From Leptospira noumeaensis (GTDB taxonomy: Bacteria; Spirochaetota; Leptospiria; Leptospirales; Leptospiraceae), in NCBI RefSeq assembly GCF_004770765.1, contig NZ_RQFK01000026.1, positions 558,001 through 622,000 on the forward strand: a stretch of DNA of 64,000 nt. The letters are read 5' to 3'. The notes below the pieces were generated by a model, which did not search any database, was not told the origin of the DNA, and saw only the letters and a program-made list of their open reading frames with translations. This document shows, piece after piece, positions 17,689-27,403 of the stretch (position 1 is the stretch's first letter; every line of letters starts with the position of its first letter). A program made the translations under genes and the position numbers.

Positions 17689-19113
17689 CTATCCTAAAAC
17701 CCAGGTGTCTTTTGAACCGCCTCCCTGGGATGAATTGACCACAAGTGATCCTTTACGGAGTGCCACGCGAGTGAGCCCACCTGGCATTACATAAATATCT
17801 TTTCCGTACAAAATGAACGGTCTTAAATCAACGTGCCTTGATTCGATTTTATCTGCAATGAGTGTAGGCACTGTAGAAAGATTTAAAACAGGTTGAGCAA
17901 TGTAATTTCTTGGATCCGCTTTGATCAGTTCCTTAAAATCTTCTTGTTCTTGTTTGCTTGCCTTTGGACCGATGATCATTCCGTAACCACCAGCTCCGTT
18001 GGCCGCTTTTACTACTAAGTTATGAATGTTATCCAAAACAAATTTTAAGTCGGCTGCTTCAGAACAAAGGTAAGTAGGAACATTAGGAATGATCGGCTCT
18101 TCACCTAAGTAGTATTTAATGATCTTAGGCACGTAAGAATAAATTACTTTATCATCAGCAACACCCGTTCCTGGAGCATTAGCGAGAGCTACGTTCCCTC
18201 TTTTGAATGCTTCAAAAATTCCTTTCACACCAAGTAAAGAGTCTGGTCTGAAAGTGGATTGGTCCATAAAGGTATCGTCAATTCTACGGTAAATCACATC
18301 TACCTTTCGAAGACCTTTGGTTGTTTTCATATATACTTTGTGATTTTCAACAATGAGATCAGATCCTTCAACTAGATACACACCCATCTTTTGTGCTAAA
18401 AAACTATGTTCGTAATACGCTGAGTTAAAAACACCGGGAGTCCAAACAGCAATCACTGGATCAACAACATCTGTTAGGTTTTCTAACATAGATCTTAGGT
18501 GGTAAGGGTAATCATAAACTTGGCGAATGTTTAATTTTTCAAAAAGTTCGGGAAAGGTTCGTTTCATTACTTCCCGATTTTCCAATACATAAGAAACTCC
18601 AGATGGACAACGTAAATTATCTTCTAACACATGAAAGGCGCCCGCACCATCACGCACCAAGTCTGTTCCTGTAATATGAATCCAAATATCTTTTGGAGGT
18701 TTGATCCCGATACACTGCTTGAGGTATCCAGAACTCGATTCAATCAATTCCCGAGGAATGATTTTATCTTTTAAAATTTTTCCTTCACCGTAAATATCTG
18801 TTAAAAATAAATTGAGAGCCTGGATTCTTTGTTTCAGTCCTTTTTCCATACTGATCCATTCTTCACTTGGAACAATACGAGGGATGACATCAAATGGCAT
18901 AATCCTTTCTTGTTCTCCACCATCACCATACAGAGTAAAGGTGATCCCTAGTGACATTAAAGCCCTTTCCGCCGAGCTACTGCGTTTTACGAGTTCGATC
19001 CCACCCAAACTCTCCATTTTTGTTTTTACGAAGTCATAACTTTTGCGAGGAAAACCTTCGCTGGAAAACATCTCATCATATATATTTTTGGCACTATAGT
19101 CGGCGATAAACAT
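17689..19113 (-). CDS. Circularly permuted type 2 ATP-grasp protein
   Basis: The product is 474 residues, the typical size of the single-domain form. Visible family blocks are [22 protein letters not shown] (about residues 150-171), [64 protein letters not shown] (glycine-rich loop) and [14 protein letters not shown] near the end. The Asp/Glu pairs fit Mg-ATP binding. It should ligate a carboxylate to an amine. It is the first gene of the operon. A good Shine-Dalgarno (AGAGGG) and a sigma-54 promoter match stand just upstream. Substrate and product are unknown. Confidence 0.93.
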   Translation of the reverse strand: MFIADYSAKNIYDEMFSSEGFPRKSYDFVKTKMESLGGIELVKRSSSAERALMSLGITFTLYGDGGEQERIMPFDVIPRIVPSEEWISMEKGLKQRIQALNLFLTDIYGEGKILKDKIIPRELIESSSGYLKQCIGIKPPKDIWIHITGTDLVRDGAGAFHVLEDNLRCPSGVSYVLENREVMKRTFPELFEKLNIRQVYDYPYHLRSMLENLTDVVDPVIAVWTPGVFNSAYYEHSFLAQKMGVYLVEGSDLIVENHKVYMKTTKGLRKVDVIYRRIDDTFMDQSTFRPDSLLGVKGIFEAFKRGNVALANAPGTGVADDKVIYSYVPKIIKYYLGEEPIIPNVPTYLCSEAADLKFVLDNIHNLVVKAANGAGGYGMIIGPKASKQEQEDFKELIKADPRNYIAQPVLNLSTVPTLIADKIESRHVDLRPFILYGKDIYVMPGGLTRVALRKGSLVVNSSQGGGSKDTWVLG

Positions 19114-19138
19114 GGGGGTACCCTCTGCTTACTTAGTT

Positions 19139-19154
19139 AGCAATATTTGTACCA
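19139..19154 (-). promoter_or_regulatory. Putative sigma-54 promoter of the ATP-grasp operon
   Basis: The minus strand reads TGGTACAAATATTGCT. It has the -24 GG and -12 GC with the required 10 bp between them, and differs from the consensus TGGCACrN4TTGCW essentially only at the C-to-T position. Transcription would begin near 19128, leaving a leader of about 15 nt that contains the Shine-Dalgarno AGAGGG. An inverted repeat GGATGG/CCATCC at 19176-19196 lies just upstream. The rest of 19155-19291 shows no gene. Activator identity is unknown. Confidence 0.65.
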
Positions 19155-19291
19155 AATGGATGAAATGACCAGAAAGGATGGATTTCTTCCCCATCCGACA
19201 TAAGTCCGTTAAACGAAGGGTTGTATCTGTTTAAAAAGTAAGCACCAGTAAAGAATCGAAGGAGACGGTGTATATAAAGAGTACGAAATGA

Positions 19292-20041
19292 CTAATTTTC
19301 AGAGGTCGGGGCCAAATCAGAGGGCGCAATTTTTCTTTTTTTCTCCTGTTTGAGTCGAAATACGTAGGCTAAACTTCGGAAAAAATGTAAAAATGGCAAA
19401 AAATTTAATAAAATTCGATTTCCGAATTGGTAAAAATGTTCATATCTACTTTTTTTCGGGCGTAGGACTGATTGAAACACTCGTTTTGCCAATCGGCTTG
19501 GATTGGAAAGTTTTGGTTCCAGAGCAATGATTCGGGAGAACCGAAACTCTCTTCCCATTTGTCCACGGAAAGAATCCCAAAAATAATCCAAAGCAGATTT
19601 AGAAGAACCATAAAGTCCAAATCCAGGGGTTGGAGTTTTGCTTAAATCAGAACTAACTACGACTATATGAAGCCCCACAGAAATTAAATTGGTTAATCGT
19701 TGTATGGTGTGGATGGGAGCTAAGGTGTTTGCGTTAAAAAGGATTTTTAATCTGTTCCAATCTTCTTTTTCGTCTTCCGCATAAGTGATTTGTTCGGAGT
19801 TTAAAATAAAAACATCAATTTTATCTAATGTTTCGATGGCCGATTCAATCAACCGTTCCATCTGTTCGGGTTTGGATGGATCGATTTTGTACTTTTGTAG
19901 ATTTGGATGGTTGGGAATTTCCTCAGGGTTTAAATCGCCGACTACAACTAATGCACCTTCTTTTAGAAGAAGTGGCAAAAGTTCTTTTCCCAAAAGAGAA
20001 GAACCTGAACAAAGTACAATCTTTTTCGACGAAAGTTTCAT
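19292..20041 (-). CDS. Short-chain dehydrogenase/reductase
   Basis: The product is 249 residues with a Rossmann fold. The N-terminal LCSGSSLLGKELLPLLLKEG is a variant nucleotide loop, and the Asp in VVGDLNPE suggests NAD(H) preference. The active-site pattern is IVVVSSDLS with the YGSSK (YxxxK) pair. The C-terminal segment is basic (RLKQEKKRK). The substrate is not evident. It is the last gene of the co-directional run from hrcA, 21 bp after the YqgE stop. The family is clear, the role is not. Confidence 0.85.
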   Translation of the reverse strand: MKLSSKKIVLCSGSSLLGKELLPLLLKEGALVVVGDLNPEEIPNHPNLQKYKIDPSKPEQMERLIESAIETLDKIDVFILNSEQITYAEDEKEDWNRLKILFNANTLAPIHTIQRLTNLISVGLHIVVVSSDLSKTPTPGFGLYGSSKSALDYFWDSFRGQMGREFRFSRIIALEPKLSNPSRLAKRVFQSVLRPKKSRYEHFYQFGNRILLNFLPFLHFFRSLAYVFRLKQEKKRKIAPSDLAPTSEN

Positions 20042-20062
20042 AACACGGAGTCAATAAGTGGA

Positions 20063-20629
20063 TCAATTGAGAGATGGATCTTTTGTATGGTCAACAAAGT
20101 ATTTGTAGATTCCACCTTTGTTGCGGAGGGCCTCTCGCCAAACAACCTCAGACTCACCTTCGCTAAAAACGATCGATTCGTCTACTAAATCCGATACAAC
20201 CCAAGATAACCTTTCAAATTCACTTTCCAATTGGCCCGACGACCAACCTGCATATCCTTGCAAAACACGAAACTGAATTTGATCTGAGGATAAAACTTCA
20301 ATCATCGTGTCAAAACTTCTGGCCATATAAATGCCAGGAACAATTTCTACACCAGGATCTTCTGTTTGTTTTCCGTTATGAAGGATTGATACGAACATAT
20401 TGTCCACTGGGCCACCAGAGAACACTTGTTTGCTGGCATAAGCCGTTTCTGGAAGATTTTTGATTAATGATTCCATGGTTTGGTCAGTTGGTTTGTTTAA
20501 AACCAGACCAAAGGCCCCGTCGTCGTCATGATCCACCATAAGGACAACGGATTTGTGAAAAAAATCCTGAATCACACTAGAATTGGAAATCAGTAACTTT
20601 CCGCGAGTTGAATCAGGATTATTTGTCAT
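20063..20629 (-). CDS. YqgE/AlgH family protein
   Basis: The product is 188 residues. The family's core motifs are present: GKLLISNSSVIQDFFHKSVV, DHDDDGAFGLVLNKPT, FSGGPVD, and YAGWSSGQLESE. The protein is cytoplasmic, and its biochemical role is unknown; the name AlgH comes from an alginate phenotype in Pseudomonas. The ATG overlaps the stop of the dehydrogenase gene upstream by one base (TAATG), so translation is coupled. No unusual residues were seen. Confidence 0.92.
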   Translation of the reverse strand: MTNNPDSTRGKLLISNSSVIQDFFHKSVVLMVDHDDDGAFGLVLNKPTDQTMESLIKNLPETAYASKQVFSGGPVDNMFVSILHNGKQTEDPGVEIVPGIYMARSFDTMIEVLSSDQIQFRVLQGYAGWSSGQLESEFERLSWVVSDLVDESIVFSEGESEVVWREALRNKGGIYKYFVDHTKDPSLN

Positions 20630-21591
20630 TATTTTTTTCCGTGAATTTCTTCCAGGATTTTGTAAGCCACTTCTAATGTTTTAATATCAGAATCACCCTT
20701 CACCATAGGATCGGATTCTCCTTTGATACATTTAACAAAGTGTTCATGTTCCTGTTTGAGAGGGTTATCTTTATGAACAAAGATTTTTTCCACGATGGAT
20801 TCTTGTCTGTATTTGATTTCACCACTTCCGAGTTGAGTGGTTGAACTTGCTTGTCTATGTAACTCAATTTCTTGGTTTGTAAAATCTAAAAATACATATG
20901 AATCTTTTTGAGAAATATTTAGAGTTCTTATTTTTGCTTGGGAAGCACGCGATGCATTTAGAGATGCAACACATCCATTCGCAAAAGTTAAAACCACACT
21001 TGCAATGTCTTCGTGATTTGAAACAACAGAAGATCCAACAGCCTTCACTTCTTTTACTTCAGACTTTACTAAGTTCAAAACAATGTCAATGTCGTGAATC
21101 ATCATATCCAAAACCACACCGACGTCAGTGATACGACTGTTATAAGGTGCAATCCTTCTAGATTCAATGAGGAGTGGGTGTTCAGCAATTTTTCCAAGTT
21201 CCAAAACAGCACCATTGAACCTTTCCACGTGTCCCACTTGCAAAATCAAATTGTTTTGTTTTGCTAGGTTTACAAGTTCTTTGGCTTCTTCTACAGTTTG
21301 TGAAATTGGTTTTTCTACCAATACATGTTTCTTTGCAGTTAACGCTTGTTTAGCGATTTTGTGATGTAGGAACGTTGGTGCTGCAATGACCAAAGCATCT
21401 GTTTCCGCTAACAATTCTTCAATTGTTGCGAATGCTTTTGTTTTGTGTTTTTCAGCAATTTGATTTGCACGTTCCAAGTTGGCATCAAAAATTCCGATGA
21501 GTTCAGCATCAGAAAGCTGTTTAGCAACGTTTACGTGGTATTGGCCCATATGGCCAGTACCTATGACTCCGAGTCGGACTTTTTTATCCAT
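20629..21591 (-). CDS. Gfo/Idh/MocA-family oxidoreductase
   Basis: The product is 320 residues from the ATG at 21591; a TTG four codons earlier is less likely. The NAD(P)-binding fingerprint is VRLGVIGTGHMGQYHVNVAK. The family's EKPISQTVEEAKEL motif holds the catalytic lysine, and DVGVVLDMMIHDIDIVLNLV holds the catalytic histidine. Such enzymes oxidise or reduce sugar or inositol-like substrates. The substrate is not obvious. It begins 24 bp after the dnaJ stop and runs into yqgE, so it appears to be part of the extended heat-shock transcript. Confidence 0.9.
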   Translation of the reverse strand: MDKKVRLGVIGTGHMGQYHVNVAKQLSDAELIGIFDANLERANQIAEKHKTKAFATIEELLAETDALVIAAPTFLHHKIAKQALTAKKHVLVEKPISQTVEEAKELVNLAKQNNLILQVGHVERFNGAVLELGKIAEHPLLIESRRIAPYNSRITDVGVVLDMMIHDIDIVLNLVKSEVKEVKAVGSSVVSNHEDIASVVLTFANGCVASLNASRASQAKIRTLNISQKDSYVFLDFTNQEIELHRQASSTTQLGSGEIKYRQESIVEKIFVHKDNPLKQEHEHFVKCIKGESDPMVKGDSDIKTLEVAYKILEEIHGKK

Positions 21592-21615
21592 AGATGCTCT
21601 CAATACTCCAAAAGT

Positions 21616-22743
21616 TCAGCGGAAAAACAACTTAGATTTTCCGCCACTGCCGACCTTTTCGCCGGACTCACGGGCAAATTCTTCCATCAGTTCTCTCTGT
21701 TTTTTAGAAAGTTTCTTAGGAATTTCTACTTTAATGATTACGTGTTGATCCCCTTTGCCATAAGAACCAAGGTAAGGAATTCCATGTCCTTTCAATCGGA
21801 AGATTTGTCCACTTTCTGTTCCTTCTGGAATTTTCAAGTTGATGGTCTTTCCGTCAATGGAAGGCACTTCAATCTCACCACCTAGGCAAGCCATGGACAA
21901 TGAAATTGTTTTTTGAACAATTAAATCGTTCCCTTGGCGTTCGAATGTTGGGTGTTTTTTGATATGAGTGACTACATACAAATCACCACTTGGACCACCG
22001 TTAGGACCAGACTCTCCCTCGCCAGAAACTTTGAGTCGGCTACCCGATTCAACACCTGCAGGAATTTTAATATGAATGGTTCGTCTTTTCTCTGTTAGGC
22101 CCTCACCTTTACAAGTTTTACAAGGATTGGAAATAACCTTTCCTTTTCCTTTACAACGAGGGCAAGTGGTTGTCACACTAAAGAAACCTTGGGTTCTTCG
22201 CACCTGGCCTGTTCCCGAACAATCGGGACAAACTGTAGGTGAAGATCCTTTTGATGCGCCTGAACCTGAACAATCCACACAGGTTTCAAGTCTTGGAATT
22301 TCAATTTTATATTCTTTTCCAAGAGCAGCGTCTTCTAAACTAACTTCTAAATTATAACGGAGATCCGATCCCCTTTGAGGACCGGACCTTCTTCCACCAC
22401 CGCGGCTACCGCCACCACCTCCGCCTCCGAAAAACTCACTGAAGATATCACCGAAGTCACCAAAGATATCGGAGAAGTCTGTATAAGCTCCTGCACCATA
22501 TCCTCCACCGGCTCCAGCGTTTACGCCTGCTTTACCAAATTGGTCATAAGCTGCACGTTTTTGCGCATCACGTAACACTTCATAGGCTTCTGTTGCCTCT
22601 TTGAATTTTTCTTCCGCTTCTTTATCACCCTTATTTTTGTCAGGGTGATATTTAATGGCTAACTTACGATAGGCGCTCTTGATCTCATCATCAGAGGCAC
22701 CTTTCGAAACGCCTAATACTTCGTAGTAACCACGGTCGCTCAT
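21616..22743 (-). CDS. dnaJ: Chaperone DnaJ
   Basis: The product is 375 residues and is the Hsp40 co-chaperone that stimulates the DnaK ATPase. The J domain carries His33-Pro34-Asp35, followed by a Gly/Phe-rich linker (residues about 70-125, with extended GGGG runs). Four zinc-finger repeats CxxCxGxG are visible: [24 protein letters not shown] and CKTCKGEG. The C-terminal substrate-binding domains and a basic end follow. It lies 22 bp after dnaK. Length and all domains are standard, so it is a type I DnaJ. Confidence 0.98.
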   Translation of the reverse strand: MSDRGYYEVLGVSKGASDDEIKSAYRKLAIKYHPDKNKGDKEAEEKFKEATEAYEVLRDAQKRAAYDQFGKAGVNAGAGGGYGAGAYTDFSDIFGDFGDIFSEFFGGGGGGGSRGGGRRSGPQRGSDLRYNLEVSLEDAALGKEYKIEIPRLETCVDCSGSGASKGSSPTVCPDCSGTGQVRRTQGFFSVTTTCPRCKGKGKVISNPCKTCKGEGLTEKRRTIHIKIPAGVESGSRLKVSGEGESGPNGGPSGDLYVVTHIKKHPTFERQGNDLIVQKTISLSMACLGGEIEVPSIDGKTINLKIPEGTESGQIFRLKGHGIPYLGSYGKGDQHVIIKVEIPKKLSKKQRELMEEFARESGEKVGSGGKSKLFFR

Positions 22744-22765
22744 AGTTTTACTTCTTTTTCTCTAT

Positions 22766-24700
22766 TTATTTTTTATCTTCATCAACTACGGTGTAATCCG
22801 CATCAACGACCTTTTCGCCACCGGCAGAAGATTCACTTGCACCTTGACCTGCAGCACCCGCTTGGTCTGCACCTGGAGCTCCTGCTTCAGGGCCTGCTTG
22901 TGAATAAATCTTTTGTCCAATTTGCATTGCTACTTGTTGGATAGAATCTCTTGAAGCTTTCATTCTTTCTACATCACCAGATTCCATAGCTTCACGGCCG
23001 CGTTTGATTTCGTCCTGTGCTCTTTGTTTTTCTGATTCGTCGAGTTTGTCAGCAGATTCACCGATGGTTTTTTCTAATTGGTAAACAATAGCTTCCAATT
23101 CGTTTTTAGTATCAGCAGCTTCGCGAAGTTTTTTATCTTCTTCCGCATGAGCTTCTGCATCTTTCACCATCTTTTTGATTTCTTCTTCAGAGAGTCCCGA
23201 AGAAGATTCAATACGAATCTTTTGTTCTTTTCCTGTTCCTAAATCTTTCGCAGATACATGGACGATACCGTTTGCGTCGATATCAAATGTTACTTCGATT
23301 TGAGGTACACCTCTTGGCGCCGATGGAATTCCCACTAAGTCAAAACGACCGAGGGTTCTATTGGCACTAGCCATCTCACGTTCCCCTTGTAATACATGAA
23401 CCGAAACTGTTGTTTGGCTGTCTGCAGCAGTAGAGAACACTTGTGACTTTCTTGTAGGGATGGTAGTGTTTCTTTCGATGAGTTTTGTCATCACACCACC
23501 GAGAGTTTCAATCCCAAGAGAAAGTGGAGTTACATCGAGTAACAATACATCAGTAACATCACCTGCAAGAACTCCCCCTTGGATCGCAGCACCAACGGCT
23601 ACCACTTCATCAGGGTTTACAGATTTGTTTGGTTCTTTACCAAAAATTTCTTTTACAAGAGCTTGCACCGCAGGGATACGAATCGATCCACCCACAAGGA
23701 TGACTTCATCAATTTCGCTAGCAGAAAGACCTGCATCTTTTAATGCATTGATACATGGAATACGAGTTCTTTCGACAAGAGATCTTGTGATTTCATCAAA
23801 CTTTGCTTTGGTGAGTGTCATATCCAAATGTTTTGGACCAGAAGCATCAGCTGTGATGAATGGAAGGTTGATTTGAGTGGAAGATGTTCCAGACAACTCG
23901 ATTTTTGCTTTTTCAGCAGCTTCTTTCAATCGTTGTACTGTGTTTTTATCTCCAGAAATATCAATTCCAGTTTGTTTTTTGAATTCGTCGATCATCCACT
24001 GCATAACTACGTTATCAAAGTCGTCACCACCAAGATGAGTGTCCCCATTTGTGGATTTTACTTCGAATACACCGTCACCAAGTTCGAGAATAGAAACGTC
24101 AAAAGTTCCACCACCTAAGTCGTATACGGCGATCTTTGCACTGGTTTTTTTCTTATCAAAACCATAAGCAAGAGCTGCTGCTGTTGGTTCGTTGATGATA
24201 CGTTCTACTTCGAGACCAGCAATGCGACCTGCGTCTTTTGTTGCTTGTCTTTGTTCGTCATTGAAGTAAGCAGGAACAGTTACTACTGCTTTTTTTACTT
24301 CATGGCCAAGAAAGTCTTCGGCAGTTTTCTTCATTTTTTGAAGAACACGAGCCGCAATTTCTTGTGGAGTGAATTCACCAGAAACGGTTTCAAATTTCAC
24401 ACCATCATTTCCAGCACGGATCACTTTGTAAGATACCATCTTGGATTCGTCACCAGCTTCGTTAAAACGACGACCGATAAAACGTTTCGCAGAACGGATT
24501 GTGTTTACTGCATTCGTAATTGCCTGGTTCTTTGCGAACTGACCCACAATGGTTTCACCCTTTGCGGTAAAGGCAACAATCGAAGGAGTGGTTCTTGCCC
24601 CTTCTGAGTTTTGAATGACAACAGGATCTCCACCTTCCATAACCGCCACACAAGAGTTAGTGGTTCCTAAATCGATACCTATAATTTTTTCCTTAGACAT
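22766..24700 (-). CDS. dnaK: Chaperone DnaK (Hsp70)
   Basis: The product is 644 residues. The nucleotide-binding domain has [16 protein letters not shown], the Thr-containing [15 protein letters not shown] and [14 protein letters not shown]. The substrate domain carries [20 protein letters not shown] and a C-terminal Gly/Ala-rich tail ending [13 protein letters not shown]. It folds and protects proteins with DnaJ and GrpE. It sits 22 bp after grpE in the hrcA-grpE-dnaK-dnaJ operon. No changes to catalytic residues are visible. Confidence 0.99.
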   Translation of the reverse strand: MSKEKIIGIDLGTTNSCVAVMEGGDPVVIQNSEGARTTPSIVAFTAKGETIVGQFAKNQAITNAVNTIRSAKRFIGRRFNEAGDESKMVSYKVIRAGNDGVKFETVSGEFTPQEIAARVLQKMKKTAEDFLGHEVKKAVVTVPAYFNDEQRQATKDAGRIAGLEVERIINEPTAAALAYGFDKKKTSAKIAVYDLGGGTFDVSILELGDGVFEVKSTNGDTHLGGDDFDNVVMQWMIDEFKKQTGIDISGDKNTVQRLKEAAEKAKIELSGTSSTQINLPFITADASGPKHLDMTLTKAKFDEITRSLVERTRIPCINALKDAGLSASEIDEVILVGGSIRIPAVQALVKEIFGKEPNKSVNPDEVVAVGAAIQGGVLAGDVTDVLLLDVTPLSLGIETLGGVMTKLIERNTTIPTRKSQVFSTAADSQTTVSVHVLQGEREMASANRTLGRFDLVGIPSAPRGVPQIEVTFDIDANGIVHVSAKDLGTGKEQKIRIESSSGLSEEEIKKMVKDAEAHAEEDKKLREAADTKNELEAIVYQLEKTIGESADKLDESEKQRAQDEIKRGREAMESGDVERMKASRDSIQQVAMQIGQKIYSQAGPEAGAPGADQAGAAGQGASESSAGGEKVVDADYTVVDEDKK

Positions 24701-24722
24701 AGTCTTCTCCTTCTTACTAATA

Positions 24723-25295
24723 TTAACTTTGTGGTTTTCCCACTTTCACACGTGCAGGACGAATGGATTGTTTGTTTTCACCTTCTTCATGGTAATAACC
24801 AGCTTGGTAAGTTTCCACAACCGTCTCTTCCGTAAACTCTGCACTTTCCTCAGAAGCAATTGCTTCCATAAGCATTGGATCAAACGCCATTCCTTTCGGA
24901 TCCAAACGTTTGATTCCTTCTTTTTCCAATACGGAATAAAATTCCTTTTGAACCATCTTGATACCTTCTACGAAAGCCACCACTTCCGGAGTTTGGTTTG
25001 GAACATTTGATACTCGTTCCAAATTATCCAAAGCACCAGTGAGTCCTTCCGCGAATTTTTTAATAGATTCTTTTCTTGCATTTAACAAGTCGTTTGCGGT
25101 TCTACGTTTGTAGTTTTGAAACTCCGCACGTTCTCTTAACCAAGAATCTTTTAAAGTTTCGATTTCCTTTTTAGCGTTATCGAGTTCTTTTTCAGCACCC
25201 TCTACCGCTTGTTCAATGGCTTCATCCGTAATGGCCTGCCCTTCTTCGACTGACACATTTTGTTCATCAACGGATCCGTTTGTTTCTTCTGCCAT
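24723..25295 (-). CDS. grpE: Nucleotide exchange factor GrpE
   Basis: The product is 190 residues. An acidic N-terminal tail leads into a long coiled coil (residues about 20-95). The four-helix and beta domain carries the signature [19 protein letters not shown], then [16 protein letters not shown] and [12 protein letters not shown]. It releases ADP from DnaK, and the helical region also acts as a temperature sensor. It is 12 bp after hrcA in the operon. Nothing unusual was seen. Confidence 0.97.
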   Translation of the reverse strand: MAEETNGSVDEQNVSVEEGQAITDEAIEQAVEGAEKELDNAKKEIETLKDSWLRERAEFQNYKRRTANDLLNARKESIKKFAEGLTGALDNLERVSNVPNQTPEVVAFVEGIKMVQKEFYSVLEKEGIKRLDPKGMAFDPMLMEAIASEESAEFTEETVVETYQAGYYHEEGENKQSIRPARVKVGKPQS

Positions 25296-25307
25296 TTTTC
25301 CTCCTAC

Positions 25308-26339
25308 TTATCTACTTAACTTCGTAATCATTTCTGAAACTAACTTTGAAGTGAATTCAATCAAAGGTAATGCCTTGTTGTAATTCATCCTCTGAGGACC
25401 TATGATTCCCATGGAACCAATCCTCTTCTCTCCCATTCGGTAATTAGTAGTGATGATGGTAACACCACCTAACTTTTCATTACCGTCTTTTCCGATAATG
25501 GTATAAACACCATCCATCGGAACATAATCGCTAAAAAACTCTTTGAGGAACTGTTTTTCATCAAATAGATGCAGGATGTTTTCTAATTGTTCCTCTTCAT
25601 CCTTAAAGTTTTCGTATAAGTTTTTTAATCCATCGATATACAGGTTATCAACGGACAAACTGTCCGATCCCATGGCTCTTGCAATTGATGGTGCAAATTG
25701 TGAAAATCCTTCTGGACCTTCCTTTTTCATCATCATCTGAGGGATCAGATTACTTTGAATTTCATGAACATCAAAACCTTTGACGTTATCATTCAAATAT
25801 CTTGAAATTTGATACAGGGTCTCTTGTGAGATGTGATAATCGAAAAATATATTTCGATTGAGCACAGTACCTGACCGCATCACAAGGATCATAAGAACTT
25901 CTCCACCGTTTACGTGGATGAGTTCTATATGTTTGAGTGTATCCAGTGACCCTTCAGGGCCAAGAACCACACTCGCTGATTGCGAAAGGGAAGCCAAAAC
26001 TTTAGATGTGGCAATGAGAACTTGGTCCAATCGAAATTGCATCCGAAGATACTCTTCCTGGATCCTTTGTTTCTCCCGCATGGTTAACTCAAAAAGAGTC
26101 ACCAAACTATCCACATACAACCGGTAGCCACGTTCTGTGGGAACACGACCGCCAGATGTATGCCTTGCCACGATGAAACCCATCTCTTCCAGTTCCGCCA
26201 AACAAGAGCGGATGGTGGCTGGGGAAACACCGATATCGTATTTTTCAGAAAGGGTTTTGGATCCGACCGGTTTGTTGTCCGATACAAATTCCTCAACCAA
26301 GGCTTTCAAAATAGATCGATGTCTAGGGGATAGATCCAT
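25308..26339 (-). CDS. hrcA: Heat-inducible transcription repressor HrcA
   Basis: The product is 343 residues. The N-terminal winged helix carries SPATIRSCLAELEEMGFIVA and the family wing HTSGGRVPTERGYRLYVD. The C-terminal GAF-like domain has IGPQRMNYNKALPLIEF. HrcA represses by binding CIRCE, and GroEL activity is known to modulate it. A CIRCE element lies at 26358-26384, 18 bp before this ATG, so the gene represses its own operon. The gene opens the hrcA-grpE-dnaK-dnaJ cluster. Confidence 0.97.
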   Translation of the reverse strand: MDLSPRHRSILKALVEEFVSDNKPVGSKTLSEKYDIGVSPATIRSCLAELEEMGFIVARHTSGGRVPTERGYRLYVDSLVTLFELTMREKQRIQEEYLRMQFRLDQVLIATSKVLASLSQSASVVLGPEGSLDTLKHIELIHVNGGEVLMILVMRSGTVLNRNIFFDYHISQETLYQISRYLNDNVKGFDVHEIQSNLIPQMMMKKEGPEGFSQFAPSIARAMGSDSLSVDNLYIDGLKNLYENFKDEEEQLENILHLFDEKQFLKEFFSDYVPMDGVYTIIGKDGNEKLGGVTIITTNYRMGEKRIGSMGIIGPQRMNYNKALPLIEFTSKLVSEMITKLSR

Positions 26340-26357
26340 ATCCTTCTGGCACTTCCT

Positions 26358-26384
26358 TTAGCACTCTGATGATTAGAGTGCCAA
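26358..26384. promoter_or_regulatory. CIRCE operator
   Basis: TTAGCACTC, a 9-bp spacer and GAGTGCCAA form the CIRCE inverted repeat, with a single deviation from GAGTGCTAA. It lies within the 5' leader between the -10 region and the hrcA ATG, the normal place for HrcA repression. Confidence 0.95.
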
Positions 26385-26395
26385 TCTATGCTTAA

Positions 26396-26424
26396 AGTTT
26401 ATGGATTTGGGATTTTTTCGTCAA
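26396..26424 (-). promoter_or_regulatory. Sigma-70-like promoter of hrcA-grpE-dnaK-dnaJ
   Basis: On the minus strand TTGACG (26424-26419, -35) and TAAACT (26401-26396, -10) are separated by exactly 17 bp. The CIRCE element lies just downstream, so the start site would be close to its upstream edge. Match to the -10 consensus is four of six. Confidence 0.7.
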
Positions 26425-26447
26425 GCAGGAAGAAGATTGGAGTCTGG

Positions 26448-26482
26448 AATTTTAGCAGAGTTTGTGAGAATCTGCTAAAATT
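26448..26482. terminator. Terminator-like hairpin after the PAS-GGDEF gene
   Basis: AATTTTAGCAGA (26448-26459) pairs perfectly with TCTGCTAAAATT (26471-26482) around an 11-nt loop. It lies between the end of the diguanylate cyclase gene and the hrcA promoter. There is no long T-run on either side, so it may act as a weak terminator or insulator. Confidence 0.5.
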
Positions 26483-26485
26483 ATG

Positions 26486-27403
26486 TCACACAGGGTAGAC
26501 TTGGATCCGATTTCGGCCATGATTCTTCGCTTGGTAGAGTGCGATATCTGCCAATTTCAAAATCTCTTCCGGTTTTTGGATGGGATGAACCTTAGTGTAG
26601 CCAATGCTTAGGGTTATGTTGAGGTAATAGTTATCAAAAATAAAAAACCTGTGGTTCTCCACGGATTCTCGTAGGCGATCGAGTACAATCGTTGCGCCGT
26701 CAGTGGTTGTGTCAGGAAGGATACAACCAAACTCTTCTCCGCCAATCCTTCCCACTGTATCCTCTTCTCTCAGGCAATCCACAAAGATATTGGCCATTTT
26801 TTTGAGAACCAAATCCCCGATGTCATGTCCATAGGTATCGTTGATGACTTTGAAATGATCGATATCAAGAACGGCAAGCACTGATTCCCTGTTGCGACGT
26901 TTGACTGTAGCCACTGTTTTTTGTAAACTTTCAGAGAAGGATCGGCGGTTCGGTAACATGGTGAGTTCATCCATATAGGCCAAACGTTTCAAACTACTAA
27001 TGAGAACATTTTTTTGTTCTTCCAGACGTCTACGTTCCCGCACATCGCGAATGATGGCCGCATAAAACATTTGGTTTTCGTTATGAATGGTAAAGGCTCG
27101 AATTTCCACAGGAATGGTGCCTTTTGGTTTCGTGACCAGTTCCAGTTCTTTTAAAAACCCAGCGATGTAGTGGGAATCTTTCGAACTAATAAACGATTCT
27201 ATAGAACTTTGTTCCCCTTTTTCATTAGGAGGAAAAAGAAAAGAAAACGTTTTTTGATTTAACTCGTCTTCGGAAAAACCAGTTAACGATTGTAATGCTA
27301 AATTACTAAAAAGTATTTTGTAATTCGTATCTAAAACTACGATTGCATCGATGGATTGAGAGACAATTTCTCTCGCAAACATATCTGAATAAATCTCATT
27401 CAT
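26486..27403 (-). CDS. PAS-GGDEF diguanylate cyclase
   Basis: The product is 305 residues with no membrane segment. Residues about 10-125 form a PAS sensor domain (IVVLDTNYKILFSNLALQSL... and FYAAIIRDVRERRRLEEQ). A short coiled linker leads to a GGDEF domain with the active site RIGGEEFGCILP, the conserved LAYMDELTMLPNRRSF and VLDIDHFKVINDTYGHDIGD. It should make cyclic di-GMP. The I-site RxxD was not clearly visible before the GGEEF. Two ATGs are possible (27403, or 27421 with larger overlap of the upstream gene); the inner one gives an 8-nt overlap. It overlaps the DUF2961 gene. Confidence 0.93.
   Translation of the reverse strand: MNEIYSDMFAREIVSQSIDAIVVLDTNYKILFSNLALQSLTGFSEDELNQKTFSFLFPPNEKGEQSSIESFISSKDSHYIAGFLKELELVTKPKGTIPVEIRAFTIHNENQMFYAAIIRDVRERRRLEEQKNVLISSLKRLAYMDELTMLPNRRSFSESLQKTVATVKRRNRESVLAVLDIDHFKVINDTYGHDIGDLVLKKMANIFVDCLREEDTVGRIGGEEFGCILPDTTTDGATIVLDRLRESVENHRFFIFDNYYLNITLSIGYTKVHPIQKPEEILKLADIALYQAKNHGRNRIQVYPV

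Noticed and set aside
26347..26362. Second sigma-54-like motif TGGCAC near hrcA
   Set aside because: The GC is at 11 instead of 10 bp spacing, and a better sigma-70 promoter with CIRCE explains the region.
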